Source of the DNA: Fasciola hepatica
Taxonomy: Eukaryota > Platyhelminthes > Trematoda > Plagiorchiida > Fasciolidae
Assembly (NCBI GenBank): GCA_948099385.1
Contig: CANUEZ040000129.1
Location: 6,326,001 to 6,390,000 of the forward strand
Direction: 5' to 3'
Length of the DNA: 64,000 nt
The notes below the pieces were generated by a model. It did not search any database. It was given only the letters and a program-made list of their open reading frames with translations, and was not told the DNA's origin. Positions 33,320 to 48,679 of the stretch are shown here, one piece after another. The translations under genes were made by a program, and so were the position numbers. Position 1 is the stretch's first letter, and every line of letters starts with the position of its first letter.

Positions 33320-35380
33320 AGTGTTGCCGTGAGTGGTTTCGCATGCTACTAAAAGGTCTTGGGAAAGGGGGCCTTTACCAAGTGTGTGTGTGAATGTGCA
33401 AGTGTCTATGTTAGTGATTTGGCTGACAAAAACAAGCTTTCTGTGTGCTTCCATTCTGATTAATTTATATTTCAGTGTCCGTTTTACGTATACGCCTGAG
33501 TTTAGAGTCAAATAAGAAAATTTGAATAAAAAACTTGGCTTGCCCCAATTAACAATGTATGCTGCGTATATGCCTTCCCGTTGTTAACTGAATGATATTG
33601 GGAGTTTTATTGGAATGTTCCCCTTAAGACGGCAAATAGGTTTTGATACGTCGCATATCCGACTGATAGCGGGCTACTCAATGGAGCTCTTATATTTATG
33701 GCAACGGCAATCTGTGAATTTTCACTTCGCCTTGTGAAAGAAATTCATCAAACGGTGGGTTAGCCAGACTGAGTATCTGTGTTTTGCTGACACGCGCCAT
33801 GCTCCCTCGCCCTCGTAAATGTCAGATCGAAAAAAAGAATCTGGTAAAATCCAACGGCCGTAGGAAATACTAAAATTCAAATGAAATATTCCTTCATCCC
33901 ATCAATCTTGTCGGAATGTAGTCAGAGCATCCTAGATGAACTTTAAAATTGCGTCAGACGTTTGGGTCTTATCAATCATCCGTGTTCAGTATATCCGGTT
34001 TATGAATCGCATCCGCCCTGTGATGATTGATTCAAATAATGATTTGAGCATTTCTAATTGAAGATGATGACTGGCATACTGGGGCAATTTATTTGATATT
34101 TTCAGTTGGTGAAAGTGTTGTTAAAGGTATTCTGACTTTTGTTTTGGATCAAAACTGGAGCTTGAGGCACTAGAACAAAAGTAAATTGAATAAAGCTTCA
34201 AGCTTCATACATCCCCCCCCCCAATTATCTATCCTCAAGTGATTGTGATAACATTAGGTCTGGTGTATGAAAATAGTTTTGTGAGTACTCTAGTCGAGGC
34301 TTGAGGACAAATTACTTACTTACTGCATTGAATTTATGATCTAAATTTGTGTTTATCTTATTCCTGAGCAATAATATGGCGTTCAGTTTACCTACGGACA
34401 CCATTTATTAGTTTTTCAAATACTGGACTCATCTTTTTCCAAAGATTTTTCACAAATTTTGGAATCATTCAAAATCAAATATTGCGGATAAGTAAATAAC
34501 TTTGGTACTACAACCCAGGTGCAGAGTCTATGAAAATCTCCTACACTACAGGGAGCTCTTGCTGACAGCTACTGAAAGTGGATCGTAGTGAAAACCGTGT
34601 GTAAAAGAAAAGCCTTGATTGGAATGAAAGAGCTGACTCACAAACTAGTGTTGTTCTAAAAAAAGCTATTTCTGCCTGATCACTAGGTGTACGCCTCTTT
34701 TAATCTGGAAATATTATGAGAAGTGGGGAGCTTTGAGAGTGTGAAAAGATACATGGCTCTTACACCCGAGCACACGGTTTTCATCAAGTAGTATGATTTC
34801 ATGAAATTTACCCGAAAATTCAGAGTACTTATGGTGAAAATTTATTGCGAATGTGATTGCCAGATTAGGGTTTTACCAAGTAATTTATATTATGCGCTCC
34901 GAACCGTCGATCCTTCAGTGTGGACAGTCCCTTGGTTGTGGTCGTATCACGCACAAGACCTATTATGGAACTGCGGAAATTCAATCTTGAAAATATACTT
35001 CAGGGAAAGGAGCTCACTGGGTTCAGTTACTGCAATCTAACCATTGGATAAAAACATTTCACATTCTGCACACGAAGAGATTATGGGAGCCTTTAACTTG
35101 GCCTTGCTGTCCGTTGCATCTTCGAATTATTTTGCCACGGTTCCAATCTACCTGTACCGATGTTACGTTGAATTCCGTTTGTTTTTATGGAAATATTGTT
35201 CTGTTAGAGATGGGTCTACTATTAAGCCACATCCAACTGATTTCATCAGATTTTTTGTAATCCTCTATCTCTTTGCAGCTTTTGAAAATCAATGAGAAGA
35301 AAACGAAGATAATTTTCGGAAAACAAAACAATCGTGGTCCTGAATATCGATTTGGTTGGAAAGTTGGACTAACGAAGCAA
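33320..35380. other. no recognisable gene
   Basis: Frames of 80-85 codons at 34801-35040 and 35044-35295 (plus) have no motif. A short poly-C run lies at about 34213. Confidence 0.5.
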
Positions 35381-35384
35381 ACAT

Positions 35385-35608
35385 TGTTAACTATGTGCTT
35401 GCCAATTATTATAAGTACCAACATTCGATCAATGATTGTTCATCACTGGGAATACAATCAGTTGGGTGTCATTTTTTTACAAGAAACCTGGCTCCACACT
35501 GATAATCATGATAATGATGATAAACCACACTGTATGATTTTAACTTATTTTGCATCGACGGCCAGGCTCCGTAAAGTAAAAGTGGAGGGGCTTCATTACC
35601 TTCATAAA
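35385..35608 (+). pseudogene. non-LTR retrotransposon APE endonuclease N-terminal fragment
   Basis: The plus frame reads LPIIISTNIRSM, then GVIFLQETWLH, the N-terminal signature of the apurinic-type endonuclease of CR1/Jockey-group elements (Asn of the TNIRS box and Glu of QETWL are active-site residues), then a degenerate VKVEGLHYL where a GGGV block is expected. It resembles the better preserved copy at 14890-15210 but is on the other strand. Downstream (35620-36200) no further domain is recognisable. Confidence 0.7.
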
Positions 35609-35619
35609 TGAACGATGTT

Positions 35620-36650
35620 ATGACAGGGGAAAAAGTACTTTTACTTATTCCACATCTATTCTAGGGTGTAAAACTGAATACCTCTCATTACACTTCTGTG
35701 ATTCTCGTTAACGTGGACTTTTTCACAATTTGTCATCGCTCTGGCTTTGACTAATTCCCCGATATTGTATCCACAGGTCTACCCATCTTCCCGTTGTCTG
35801 TCGCGACTCTAACAGGTTCAGTGTGAGATTCCTTGTATTTCCTGGCCTGGCCACCGGACTTAAAGTCCCACTTATTCTTAGTCCTGTTAATAATCTAGGC
35901 ATGTTTCATACTGCGTGTCGCCCTTAATTTCGCGGTTCTGATTATGCCATTTTAAAGGTTTTCTCTTTGATGCACTCCAATGGTAGACGTAGAAGCTTCT
36001 CTCAAATCTAAGAACCGTAAAATATACAGTAGACAGTGTTACCCAGAAAACCGAGTGACTCAGATATACGGTCGACAATTCTCACTTAAATATATTTCTT
36101 CTATCCGACCCCTCTTTGTTTTGTGAACATTTACCAAAGTAACTTCAATTCTGCTTCAATGATTCCTGTCCCATGAAACTTTTGTACATCCAACCCAACC
36201 GTTACTCTGCCCCTCGGTTGAATCGATAGCTTTGCAAAAAGGGGCGAGCCTTCCAGCCCAGAAGCAACGACATAGTAGGAGCCTTATCACAATCCATGAA
36301 AATTAAGCATCAGAGACTGCGATCTACATACGGCCAGTGGATAAAACGCCAGCAAGAAAATCACCGAGACATGAAAGACGATCAAGCACCTAGGCGGTTG
36401 TAGCATTATTGAATAATAAATTGTAGTGAAGGATGATGGAATCATTCACTAAGTAACTGAAATTTCATGAACTAAGTCACTGTATAAATCACGTGAGACA
36501 AACCAAAGAAAAGAAGAAAACCCACAGAAAAAATTCAAACGAGGGCAGATAAGTAGATAGCGAGAAAGACACGTACAGAGATAGCTACATCGATAGAGAG
36601 ATAAACAGGAAAAAAGAAAGACAAATAGACAGATAGATCCAGGAAACATA
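35620..36650. other. no recognisable gene
   Basis: By position this could contain the rest of the endonuclease begun at 35385, but nothing aligns convincingly. Confidence 0.45.
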
Positions 36651-36657
36651 GATGGAT

Positions 36658-37547
<890 letters not shown>

Positions 37548-37770
37548 ATGGGTAGTTAGGTAGGTAGATAGGCAGATAGGTAGATCTTTAGATAGATAAT
37601 TAGATAGATAGTTATTTGGGTAGTTAGATAGGTGGACAAATATTTTTCGATGAATGTTTATGTAGATCGATCGTTAGATAGATCTGTAAATAGATGTATA
37701 ACCAGATATATAGACAAATAAGTAGATAGTTGGATAGGTAGGTAGATAGTTTAATAGACTGCTAGACAGT
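37548..37770. repeat. degenerate flank of the GATA array
   Basis: Diverged GATA, GGTA and GTTA units that gradually lose periodicity; the older edge of the microsatellite. Confidence 0.85.
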
Positions 37771-39315
37771 CCGCTTTTTATAAATATAGCCGTTACTTTT
37801 GACTGCGTTGTCGAGTGATTTTTCGGGATCAAACTCTCATTATTACGTGTTTGTCCCTCGAAATGCATAATTTTCTGAATTTTTCCCTTTGATCCCTTGT
37901 GTGTTTAAAGCTAATAAATTTTTTTTATAAAGGCTTCCGTGACATTCCTGAAGATGACATGAACTACAAGACACTCATGCCAACTAGCATGAACGTTATC
38001 CATTGAACACTGCTCTTCACATCAAGAGTTCTTCCTTCGTTTCTTGCAGACCAGCTGTTTTCAGGTACTTTCAAACGAATGCCTTGAAGCAGAATTAAAT
38101 GCGCGTTTCTCAAACTTTCGTGACTCTCGAATTATCTTTATTTTAAAAAAATAATTACTGAGTATCGACGACTAATTTGCTTTCGTCAACCGTAGAGGCA
38201 CTACTTAGCTTTCCTATCATTTTTATTGGTCATTCTAGGAGCATATCCACTGAACCGAAATTAGGACGTCAATCCGCATGATTATCAGTATCACACTTCG
38301 CCGCTGGGCTATTCTAAGTGGCTCGAAACTAGGAACTTCCTAAATGAGTTCAATTCTTGTATTCTGCATAACAGCGCCACTTAACGGCTCCTGGCTCCAA
38401 CTGAACACAGTTTCTGTGGATCTTCGGTTGTAACAATGAAGTTCTTCGATGCATTGCTTTACCTACCGATTTTTCAGTTCTCCTGTCTGTGAATACTTTT
38501 TTCTGAAACAAAAACTAGCCTGGTCGATTCCATTTGGAAAATAAGTTGAGAAATAGTTTATTTGGGATTAGTTCCGAATTTCATTTCTACCAAAGACATC
38601 GTGCCTAAAGGTGTATGAAGAATTTCGGTAAAACTTCTTTTAGGAGAAACCGCACGCGTGGGGTCCAGTATCCTTATAATTCGAAACCCAGATGAAGTAG
38701 AATCCACCAATGCTAACGTGACCTTTTAAGCCTTGTTAAGTAGCTGAACATCCGTGAAATGTAACGACACTTCTGTTTATGTACCAGCCGGGACGATGGG
38801 CCATAAGGCTGTCCATTTCACAAGTCCTTTCTTACACAGGTTCTGTTTTTATAACCAAGTTGTTTTGAGAGTCTAGCTAGTGATCATCCACTTTTTGATG
38901 TATGACAGTCTCCTGCCCGTTAAGGGGTCTGTATTCCTTAACAAAATCCATGTTATGACAAGAATGGAAGAATCGCAATAATTTATTCAAACAACAGGCT
39001 GAAATCCATTTCGTTTTAATCAAATCAGAGATTTACCTTCTTATACTGGCGAGAGCGGCATGCTTGAGCCAAGGCAAGTCAACTGGAAAATACACTTTGT
39101 GCACTCCGGCAGATAAATATTCAACTGTACATAACTACACTCATAGCAAGTACGAAAAACGAAGCAGCATTTGCAACAACAACAAAATATACTGATAAAG
39201 GGCTACTTAGTAACCATCCCACGAAATGTTGTCGTAGTTTGGCGTCGAAGTTTTCAGGGTTACGTAGGAAGTAAGCAAACTAAGGAAAAACCGAGAACCT
39301 ATAGGTAGTGGCATT
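37771..39315. other. no recognisable gene
   Basis: Nothing recognised on either strand. Confidence 0.5.
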
Positions 39316-39319
39316 TGCA

Positions 39320-40000
39320 GAAGTCATTTTTCAACCGTTATAGTTGGAAGAAGAGAGAGCATACATGCTCAGGTCACTAAGAAGCAGGTGATGTGAATCA
39401 ATAAAAATTCCCTCGGGAAGTCTTTTTCCCTTTTCTGATGACGGGATGCGATGAACTCTCAAGCTTCTATGATGTATACCACTTTCATAAGATAATTGCT
39501 TGAGAGAACATTTTTTTGTCGTTAAATCTTCGGCCTGTAGTTCAGGAAGGAAGACGGGAGAGGAATACAAACAGTGAGGTAATATGCATAGAAAAAGACA
39601 AAGTGGAATATAGTGAAGGAATACAGACATTGCTCTCACTTGCAAACGAAGTAGATCCGTCACTTCAAACTTGGGGAAATTCAGGCAGCATATTCAGCCC
39701 AAGTATTATGGGTGATCGTAACCCCAAGATAAATAACAGAAGACTGACGACCAGTGAAGATGTTTCTTACGGGAATGTCTGGACAGGATTCAAAAACTTC
39801 AAAATTAGGCTGTGAGCTTTGAACCAGTGGCGAATTGCTAGGAAACCGAACTGGATTTCAAGCGTAGCTAGAAAGGGGTAACCAAACCGCAATATCATCT
39901 GCATACAGTACATTAACAGTCATTGAGAAGTATGAGAACAGACAAGAGGACGGGATTCATCCTCGTAGGACAGAGATCGAAGACATTCTGCCTATTCGCG
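39320..40000 (-). pseudogene. non-LTR retrotransposon RT C-terminal fragment
   Basis: The minus strand reads VNVLYADDIAVW (near 39920-39885), an intact YADD catalytic motif with its usual surroundings, then FEVFESCPDI (near 39805), a VIYLGVTITHNTW block (near 39740-39705, the KYLGV-type motif after the palm) and LPSSFLNYRP-like thumb sequence. An SVLRG-like piece precedes YADD (near 39975). Stops occur between blocks. The wording differs from the CR1-like copies at 12.6-25.9 kb, so it may be another clade. Confidence 0.75.
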
Positions 40001-40009
40001 GTTGATAAA

Positions 40010-43000
40010 AGCCTATATAATTAGTGGCTATACATGTATTCCTTTACGATTCCTAAGTGCTTTTCAGAGGAATGCGATCACCATTTATGTCTAGTTAGTC
40101 GTGTTCCTGGCTTCGTCCCTGGGCGTTTAAATTTCGCTTTAGGCTACTGGAAACGATATAAGTAGTTAAAGTCGGAACACAAATAATGCGACTTGAAGTT
40201 GACAGTGCTTGCCCTCATACCGCTAAAATTGATACTGTTAGCCACCAAATAAATAAAGAGATACAGATGTTCCAAAAACCCTGTCATTCGCTCTCCAACG
40301 AACATGGGCTAGCTTGCTATGAATAGGCTTTCCATGTTGGTCAGCCTCAGTTAAATCACATACATTCATACGTCTAATCTGCCACGGCTATTGAAATATT
40401 TGCCTGGCACAGCTGCCGTCACCAGCCCATTTAAATTTAGAGCTTGTGCATTTTGTCCGTCCTCCGGAATGTGGGAATTATCACTGAATTAAAATCAACC
40501 TGAACGACCGACGTTTACTGAGTGCAGCGGTCCCGATTACCTGATTACTCAAACGAAAACGGTGAGGAGTAAAATGATAACTGCAAAAGAGAATATCGAG
40601 TAGATGAGGCGTGTAAACAAGATAGCGCTACTGACCAATATACCCAGCCATTTTGACCCATGTACTTAAAACCTCAGCGAGTGAATCTCCTCAACCCCAC
40701 TCGGGACCTCTGACACACTCGACATTATCAAATTCTCTGCTGAATATTTTCACACCCTTCATTTGTCTCATCGCTTTCCAACCACAACCCAACTCCATAA
40801 ATATTGACATAAAACAACTTTCAAATGACTGTCAGTACTTTTTTAATTCTCTAAGCATGATTTCCTTTATTCCAATCAAAATTATCCTCAAACCTTCAAA
40901 TGTAAACCGATGATAAACTGAAATTCTGTCATTTCAAGCCAACATAAAAACCAGTAATTTGATTAGAGTAACTAGGCAATGGCTGCAGATTTTGACTGAC
41001 TGGAAAATAAAACTTGTTTGTGATATTCTCTCATCCATTCTTGCTGAATTTGAGAAATAGGGGGAACGTACAAACTCCGTACCCTAGTATATGCGTCAAC
41101 CGTACTCTGAAAGCTTAACTGGCTAATGGATACCAACAATACTGGTAGGCGTCTCGCTTGTTAAACTACAATAGACCAATGTACTTTAACAATGATAGGA
41201 TCGTTCAAAGCTGGTTTTTCATTAGTTGATTATGCATGAGAGCGATAGAAGGGTTATTCCCCCATATCCACTGAGGTCCACTGCACCACTAGGTACAACT
41301 GGCAGCCAGACCCTGAGACAAGAAGTGAGAGTCCACATAAGGTCTCTACAAGTAGATAGGTATCAGCCTCTTCCCACATGTCGGTCAATCGCCATCATCG
41401 TTTCACACCAAGTCACTCCTTCTCCACCTCTTTACGAAATCTATTCAAATATAAATTGTGCAACGCAACTCTACGGTGTACTCAGTAAGATTCATCCTAG
41501 AAGCGAGTTCTACAGATTTAGCTTTGCTATTTTTTACAAATGTTACTGCAATGATACATACTCATCGCCTAATTGTAGTGTTACCCGATGTGATACACAA
41601 TTGCAAAGACTAACACATTCGTTTATCTAAAAGATTACTGAATTTGGTGGCGCCACTTGCTCCACCTGTGTACAATGTCAGCGTACCGTTGCGTTCCTCC
41701 AATACACACGTATCCCGCTCCAGCGTTTCGAGTTCTACTCCTTTCCGCACTGCCGAGTATAATCATCATCGTGTCACGAACCGAGGACCAGGAACTATAG
41801 ACTCTATACGGGAGCAGGTCCTGACCTAACCTAAGAGGAACCTGAATTATCCCACTGTTTTCACTTCCCCATCAACGTTGTTCCTTCGATGCCTATGCAC
41901 AACTCGCTCAATTTTGTTTTTAAACGAGATACCACTGAACCTAATAGAAAGACGGAATTATGAGACTTTTTCATTTTGTGAGGAACATGGTGAAAAGAAC
42001 TACACATGCACTTGAGAAATCGCGTTGTCACCAAAATGAATGGAAATTCGCCTCCTCAAAGAGGAATATCAAATCAGTGTGCCTACTTCTGATTCTGTCG
42101 TCTTATGTCTTTTCGATTATGTCAAAAATGTCCAATATCAGCCACTTGCTGAAGTCTATTCGAAGGCCAAATTTCTGTCGTTTTAAAAACTTTTTCGGGG
42201 GGACCACGTTTCATAACTCGGTTATTCCATATCTAACCAGACTGCTAGTTTCTAAAGAACGCCTTATGAATAAATAACTAGAAAAGCTCATCTAACAATG
42301 ATCAGCCATTTTTCTTCCGTTCCTTCGTAAACGAACACTGCATACTGATCCGAGCGTTACCTTTTTTAATATATTTTAATTACCATTGTCAGAAAGTGTA
42401 ACTGATAACTACTCACTGAAAATCTCCCTTTTCGGACAAATAAAGGTCCTCCTTGACTTGACTCGACTTCATTAGACAGTCCTTATATAAGTGCCCGTAC
42501 ATAGACCACTAGCCAAAGCACTTTTATGGCCGGGATATCTCAGAAGTGTTCAACAAATGCATGCGATTGACAAACTGTCATGTGGTATGTCTGCAGCCTT
42601 TTGCTCATCGCTATTCAGCAGTACTTATGAACCATATTCGAAAAAACTATCTGGATTATCGGTACCTAATCATAGACCTGAGTCCACGCCAAAGCGTTCA
42701 ATTCAGAATCTACCCGTGTGTGTGACACAGTGCTCTCCGATAATGTTACTGAAGGCACGGGGATAGAGACCGAAGTAAACCGGTCAGATTGTGGTGGCAC
42801 TGAGAAAGACCCGTTGTAGTGGTCACTCATCATCTGCCTCACAAAATCTCTCACCCCGGTCGTCAATAGTAAAAACCCAAGGCATCACGTGATAAGATTG
42901 CGCGTGGGTGCAAGTTGGCCATAAGCAGAAGGGAAATTCGGCCAACCCAGGGTTGCACCAAGACTCTGAAAGTGAAATCATGAGAGGTACGCCGGAAACG

Positions 43001-46000
43001 ATGAGAGTTTAACTTGTACAGAAAGGAGATTTTCGGGTAGCATTGTTTCGTGAAGCATAGTATAACCTAGTTTCGTCGGTCCTAAACGTTAAGAGTATCC
43101 GTTGATAAATGATGCAGTGCATGGGGTAAGCAATGGGACGAGGAATGGAGAGAGAAAAATCCCATAGACCGAGATTTTAAGACATGTGGGTGCAATCTAT
43201 TTTGCTTTATTTCTCAAAATTCGAATGAACTGTAATAAACTTGAGAAGAAAGCACGCGGTCTCATTGAATCGCGTAGTCGCCGAGTTTTTGATTAACAGC
43301 ATCAATATCTATTCTTTCTAATTTTTAGCACGTCGGTAAAAATACTAGACATCGAGATATATAGAATATTTTTGGTAATAAAGCCGCAGAACCCCTGAGT
43401 GCCAAACAAGCTGCTATTCACACCGGTTCGTTTTATTATAAGCAAGGCAGAGGTTAGTATTCATACCCATACATCGGACAGGATCATCTTTAAATCAGTC
43501 AGAAGCAACACGGCGTCATCAGTGAAATTATTGGGAATCGAGGCCGGTTGATTGTGTCTGGCAATTAATCCATCTTTTGTTCTCAAATTTGATCATCTAT
43601 TTTATTAGCGTCCTCACTGAGATAACTTAGTTCATCGGTGACTATTATTCTCCAAAGCGATTAACACAAGCTCTAGCTATATATCTAACATAACCCCTTC
43701 AGACAGAGAGAGTCAGCCACTGATATTACCGGCCGTGTTGGTGTTTCTGTTTTATGTATTTCCTTCAGATCAAGTAGTTTTTGTCATTACAGACTAGAAA
43801 GCCAGTGCATGAAGATAACTTAACTGAAGTCATGAGCAGCTTGTCGGGGAGTTTCGATCAGAGGAAAGGAGAGAAGATTTTCCATGGTATCACAATAAAG
43901 ATACAAGGGTGATTAAAATATCACCTAATGAGTAAATTGGCTTGAGAGAATAACCGGTTTGCATCGCTTAACTTGTTCTCGTCTATCATTTGCGATACCC
44001 AAAAACGGAATTCACAGTCACAATTATAAAAACACTGGGGTAAATTGAACCACCTGAGGAGGACCAGCATGGTTCCGAGTGATGGCAACTAAATTATGAA
44101 AATATTAAGTGACAGTCTTTCGATAGCCCTAAGTGCACAATGAAGTAGTGTTCTTCTACGCATCTTAACGAACTCTGCGTGCTGAAATGCGTTGTTACGC
44201 TGTGTTTGTAAGGATAAAATGGCGATTGAGAAAAACGTCCTTATCACGCTAGTCATCCATTCGCTAGTTCATCTCCATTTCCATGATAGTGCAAACATTT
44301 CCTTTTGCTCTTGACATCCACCATTAGGAATTTATCAGAGAAAGTCTCACAACTCAGATTTACACAACACTACTCCGTGCTTTCCTCCAGTTAAGTTAAA
44401 ACTCGCTCTATTTTCGGATGTGGTTTTGTCGTATTCCTTACATGAAAGAAAGCATAAGCTGATTTCGTCGTAAACTTCCCTAAATTAAACCAGTAGTGGC
44501 TTTGTGTATCAGAAATTGTACTCAAAACTTGTACAAGATGGTTAAAAATATTTACCCCAACAAAAATGCACTTAGCTCATCGGTGTCCGTTGTAACATCC
44601 GCAAGTAAAAACTATAAACATGTGTTAAAGCCGATAACTCGCAAATCAGAACTATTGTGCTGAGCAGGGTAACACTGGAAACTGAAAAAGAACGCGTCGC
44701 CTAACACGTATGACCTCCGTACGATAGATGGACGAACGTGATTGGCCGATTGAGAGCCAATCAAAACGCAAGATTGGCGATATTGATCTACTCATTAAAT
44801 GTCAGCTGAGCGAAAGAGTCATGGCAAACAGGGTGATACGAAAGCAATGTTCTACAACTGCTTATGCGAATGCTTCTGTAATAACAGTGAAACAGAATCA
44901 CAATAGAAGGAATTGCAAGTATAGAGAAATTCACTCCTTACCGGTGGACTAAGTACTTACAGTACGTAATTTGGCATGATGTTTCTCACCTTTGTGCTTT
45001 GAGACTGGTGCTAATCTTTGCTGGTCTTCAGGTGTCAGAGACCTTTTCAGTGTCTAGGTAACGGTAGTACTAGTACAGTTAATAGATTCCATCACGAAAC
45101 TATTTATCTTTATTGAATGCAACTGTCTACAGACCTTGGTTCATGTGAGTCCCGTATCCATGCTCATACACCGTCCTAGATCGACCCAGAAATGATGCTT
45201 TCCTAAACGGAGCACATTCGCACGGACCAAGATCCCTGAAACACCCTGGCGACTTCCGAAAATAAATCACGGGACTCCCCAATCCAGGTACCAGGAATGG
45301 GATACATATTCCTTCCCGATGAACTTTAACGACGATAGTTGTTGACAAGTTCATGGCCTTACCACGATCAAGTTTCACTGATTTATGTGTGAAACTGTGA
45401 ATTTTGTTCACAGGCACGAGAGGAAAGTGTAATCCTTAATGCAATTAGTCCATGGGGTGTAAACACGGCAGACTTCGCAGTTTATCAGTAGAATAATAGT
45501 TCACCGTGGATTAATTTCTTGGTAACGCTTAGTCGCGTAGGCCAATGTATTATTCCTTCGAGAATTATAAACTTCAGTTTTATTTATTCGTCGTAGTTAA
45601 TAAAACATCTCAGAGTTCTTGGATTTATGAAACATGACATTTGAGGTGGAACTAGCTGGCAAATCGTAACAGCTAAACATTCGCCTGCTGTAAGGGAGTC
45701 AATGTGGTGTTGCTGTGGTTGTGCTGAGTCTGCAAGTCATATTATCCCAATACAAACGAGCGAATAGTTCAGTCATCAGGACTAGGCGCGCTCATTAATG
45801 ATTAGTCTGATCAACGAACTCGGTTGTTATTTACGAATATGTCGTTTTGCGTCGTCTTATTCGTTTATTAACATGTGATTTTTTCGCAGTTTAGCATTGG
45901 GAAGCGTTGATAACGTAGGACAGCCACTTTTAATCGAAATAAGATTGATCAGAGAATAGTGAAACAACGACGCCTTGAACTTAACGATGAGCCAAAACAG

Positions 46001-48670
46001 TTCGCAGACGACTCCCTTTACTTCAAACTACATCCTTCCTAGAAACTTTCATGACATAATAAGCACAGTTGTCCAGCATAAAAATTAATCAGCCTCTACT
46101 TGAAAAACTGTCCTTCTTAGTTCTCCGATGGGAAATTACGGTTGTTCGAGTCCATTGTTCAGCAAAAACCATTAGGTTGGATATATAAGCGATTATTCCT
46201 GTTTTTTTCATAGTGTACAAAGATGACACTTACTACGTAATTGCTACCGCTTAGATACGGTATACCTGGCGAGGGCGTTATAAGTTCGTGTGACAAACAA
46301 GCTTGTTTTCGGCGCTTCATTAATTAATGAAATACACTACGTTTGAGATCTATCATTTAAAACGAAGGAAAACTGGTGACTGGGACCAGTATTTGCTCAA
46401 ATAACTGATTGTTACCTGTTCAGAACATAAGAATAGCTGACCAAAATAGTGTTCCGTTTAATCAAGATAGGTGGTAACTGAATATACTTCAGGCATACTT
46501 CGCTTGACGGAAAGTGCTAGATAAACCTTCGAAGTATTCTAATTAAGTATGTGTAACTAGAATGTGTTGTTATGATTATGAGAGGTTCTAAAACACCTGC
46601 TTGTCAACTGCAGCAATGTAAATAACTGCTGGACATTTCTCGTGCTGCTGCTTACAAGTCGCGTACCACTTACAAGAATCCCAAAATACGGTGTTGCTCT
46701 AATTATTGTATTCATGGCATTTCCTTAATTATCAAATCACGCATCTGATGCTACCAGTAATTAGTGATTTGGATGTCGCAGTTGGAGTAGACATTATTTG
46801 TGCAGAATAATCACACGTTTTACTGTAAAACCATGTGTAAAATTCGTTAGCCTACAATATATGAATGTCAGCTATTATATACGGTGTGGAGAATTTCGTG
46901 TACTAGTTCGAGACATATACCAGTAGTGGTTTTAGCTATAAATAACACGTGTTATAATGGCAACTTGAATACTGGATATGTGATTAGTTTCTGGTCATAA
47001 TACTATGCTACTACGAATTTTACCCTATGGCACGAAACACTTATGTGAAATTCAGACTCGTCCTTTGTAATCCGGTCTAATATCAGGCATAACTGATTTT
47101 TTACTCATTTACGTAATACAGTAATCATTTATGAAAAAATTTTTATAGTGGTTTCACAAAAACAGTGTAGCACACAGCTTAATGTTACTTCAGTTATTTG
47201 TTCTACGAAGGAATAATTTCAATTGGTTCTTTTGATAGGAATTCCCTCACTTAGGTAATAACGGTAAAAATGGACGACGCAGGTGGTGTAAATCACAAAG
47301 TCTACAGTGTATTACCACGTTTTACTTCAAAGCCCTATTTAGCCTTTGTTGTCCTATAATGAAATAGGGGTGGTTATCATACACAGACTAAAGAATTTTA
47401 TCTAACAGGCTGTGACAAGTAGGAATAATGATCTTTACTATAAATGGCCTGTGTACCAATATCCAATTGCTATAAAATCGTAGTGAAGACAACCGCTAAG
47501 CTTCTTCGGACTCAGGCAGCGCCAGCATCCCCTTGACAGTCACTGGGGAATTTCTTGAGTGTCTCCTGACTGTACCATCGACTGACTCTCAATGAAACAA
47601 GGGGACACACAGGGGACTGGCAGCGTCAGCCTATATTCTGGTTTTTTACCCTCTAACTCATCTTTATTCACCGTTCAAACTCGCCTTACCAAATTTGTCA
47701 ATAATCCACGACTGAAAGAACGAACGTTCTAAACTTGCTAGTATTGAATCACCCCAAAAGGTACATAAGCATGCCGAGAACAAGAACAGCAGCTTTCCAA
47801 CGTAATTTAGTTGAATCATGTAACGGAAATTCCGCGTAATTCACTTGTCGAAATCAGTTCCCGGTTGCTCATATAAACCCGACTTCATAAAAAAAGTTTC
47901 ATATTACGAATAGTAAGGTTTATTGTGCACAGTGAATGGTGAAAACGATTTTTCATCCTTCGTCTTCGTAATGAGAGGCATTGCACAGTTCCTGAAATAC
48001 AATCGAAATAACAGGATTAACTGTTGAAAGAAGATTGTAGAAATAATATGAACTTTATCATTTGTTTCAGTTCGACAACTTTTTATTTTACGATATTCAT
48101 TAGTGTGTTAATACTAATATGTCGATGTGTCAGTATCAGTGGGCCGTGGCAAACGATCGTACTAAACATCTTATGAATCACCCGTCTACCGAACACTCGA
48201 ATTTTGTTCACCATTGTTACACTACTGTAGTAGCATGTTTTCGATAGTCTTTAGAGGAAATTTTTCCCACAGTGGAACTGACCGAAACACAACAGCACCT
48301 GTTTCCTCGGCCAACATGTGGAAAACCCATTCTGATAACCATTTTTCCTATCCATGGGTCTGTCACTGCAGCACAGGCACGACATATATCAGGCATGTGC
48401 GGTCGCTACCGGCAATAACTGTGCAACGCATTCTCATCGGTAACTGTTTTCTCCACACTACAGTCTGAAGTGTGATCGCCAGTCTCTGTGGCGTAACAAC
48501 AGCCAATCAGACAGTGTGGTGTCAAAACGGGTAACATGTGTACATTCCTCAGATTACGCACAGCAGAATGCACACATTGTGCTAGTAGGGAAATAATTAG
48601 GAAAAGAACTACAAGTAGCGTTGTCGCATACATAAATACTGAATTTACAAGATCGCTGTTCTACTGCATT
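40010..48670. other. 8.7 kb with no recognisable gene
   Basis: No domain, RNA gene or named repeat was recognised. The largest frame is 134 codons (41226-41630, plus), judged to be chance. Two direct copies of a GGCAGCG-CAGC 12-mer lie at about 47515 and 47615. A weak FTDDAVLLL reading on the minus strand near 43515-43545 recalls an RT motif but has no supporting neighbours. Confidence 0.5.
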
Positions 48671-48679
48671 AAAGTGCTG

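Noticed and set aside
41226..41630. 134-codon plus frame with a Cys-rich end (CYCNDTYSSPNC) resembling an EGF-like piece
   Set aside because: Cysteine number and spacing do not complete an EGF module; no splice signals or homologous neighbours.
41641..41670. TGGTGGCGCCAC, considered as an LTR-retrotransposon primer binding site
   Set aside because: No preceding LTR end, no second LTR and no gag-pol motifs nearby. The palindromic GTGGCGCCAC is enough to explain the impression.
43500..43560. Minus-strand FTDDAVLLL reading, similar to an RT catalytic motif
   Set aside because: No other RT block was found on either side in any frame, and the first motif residue is not typical.
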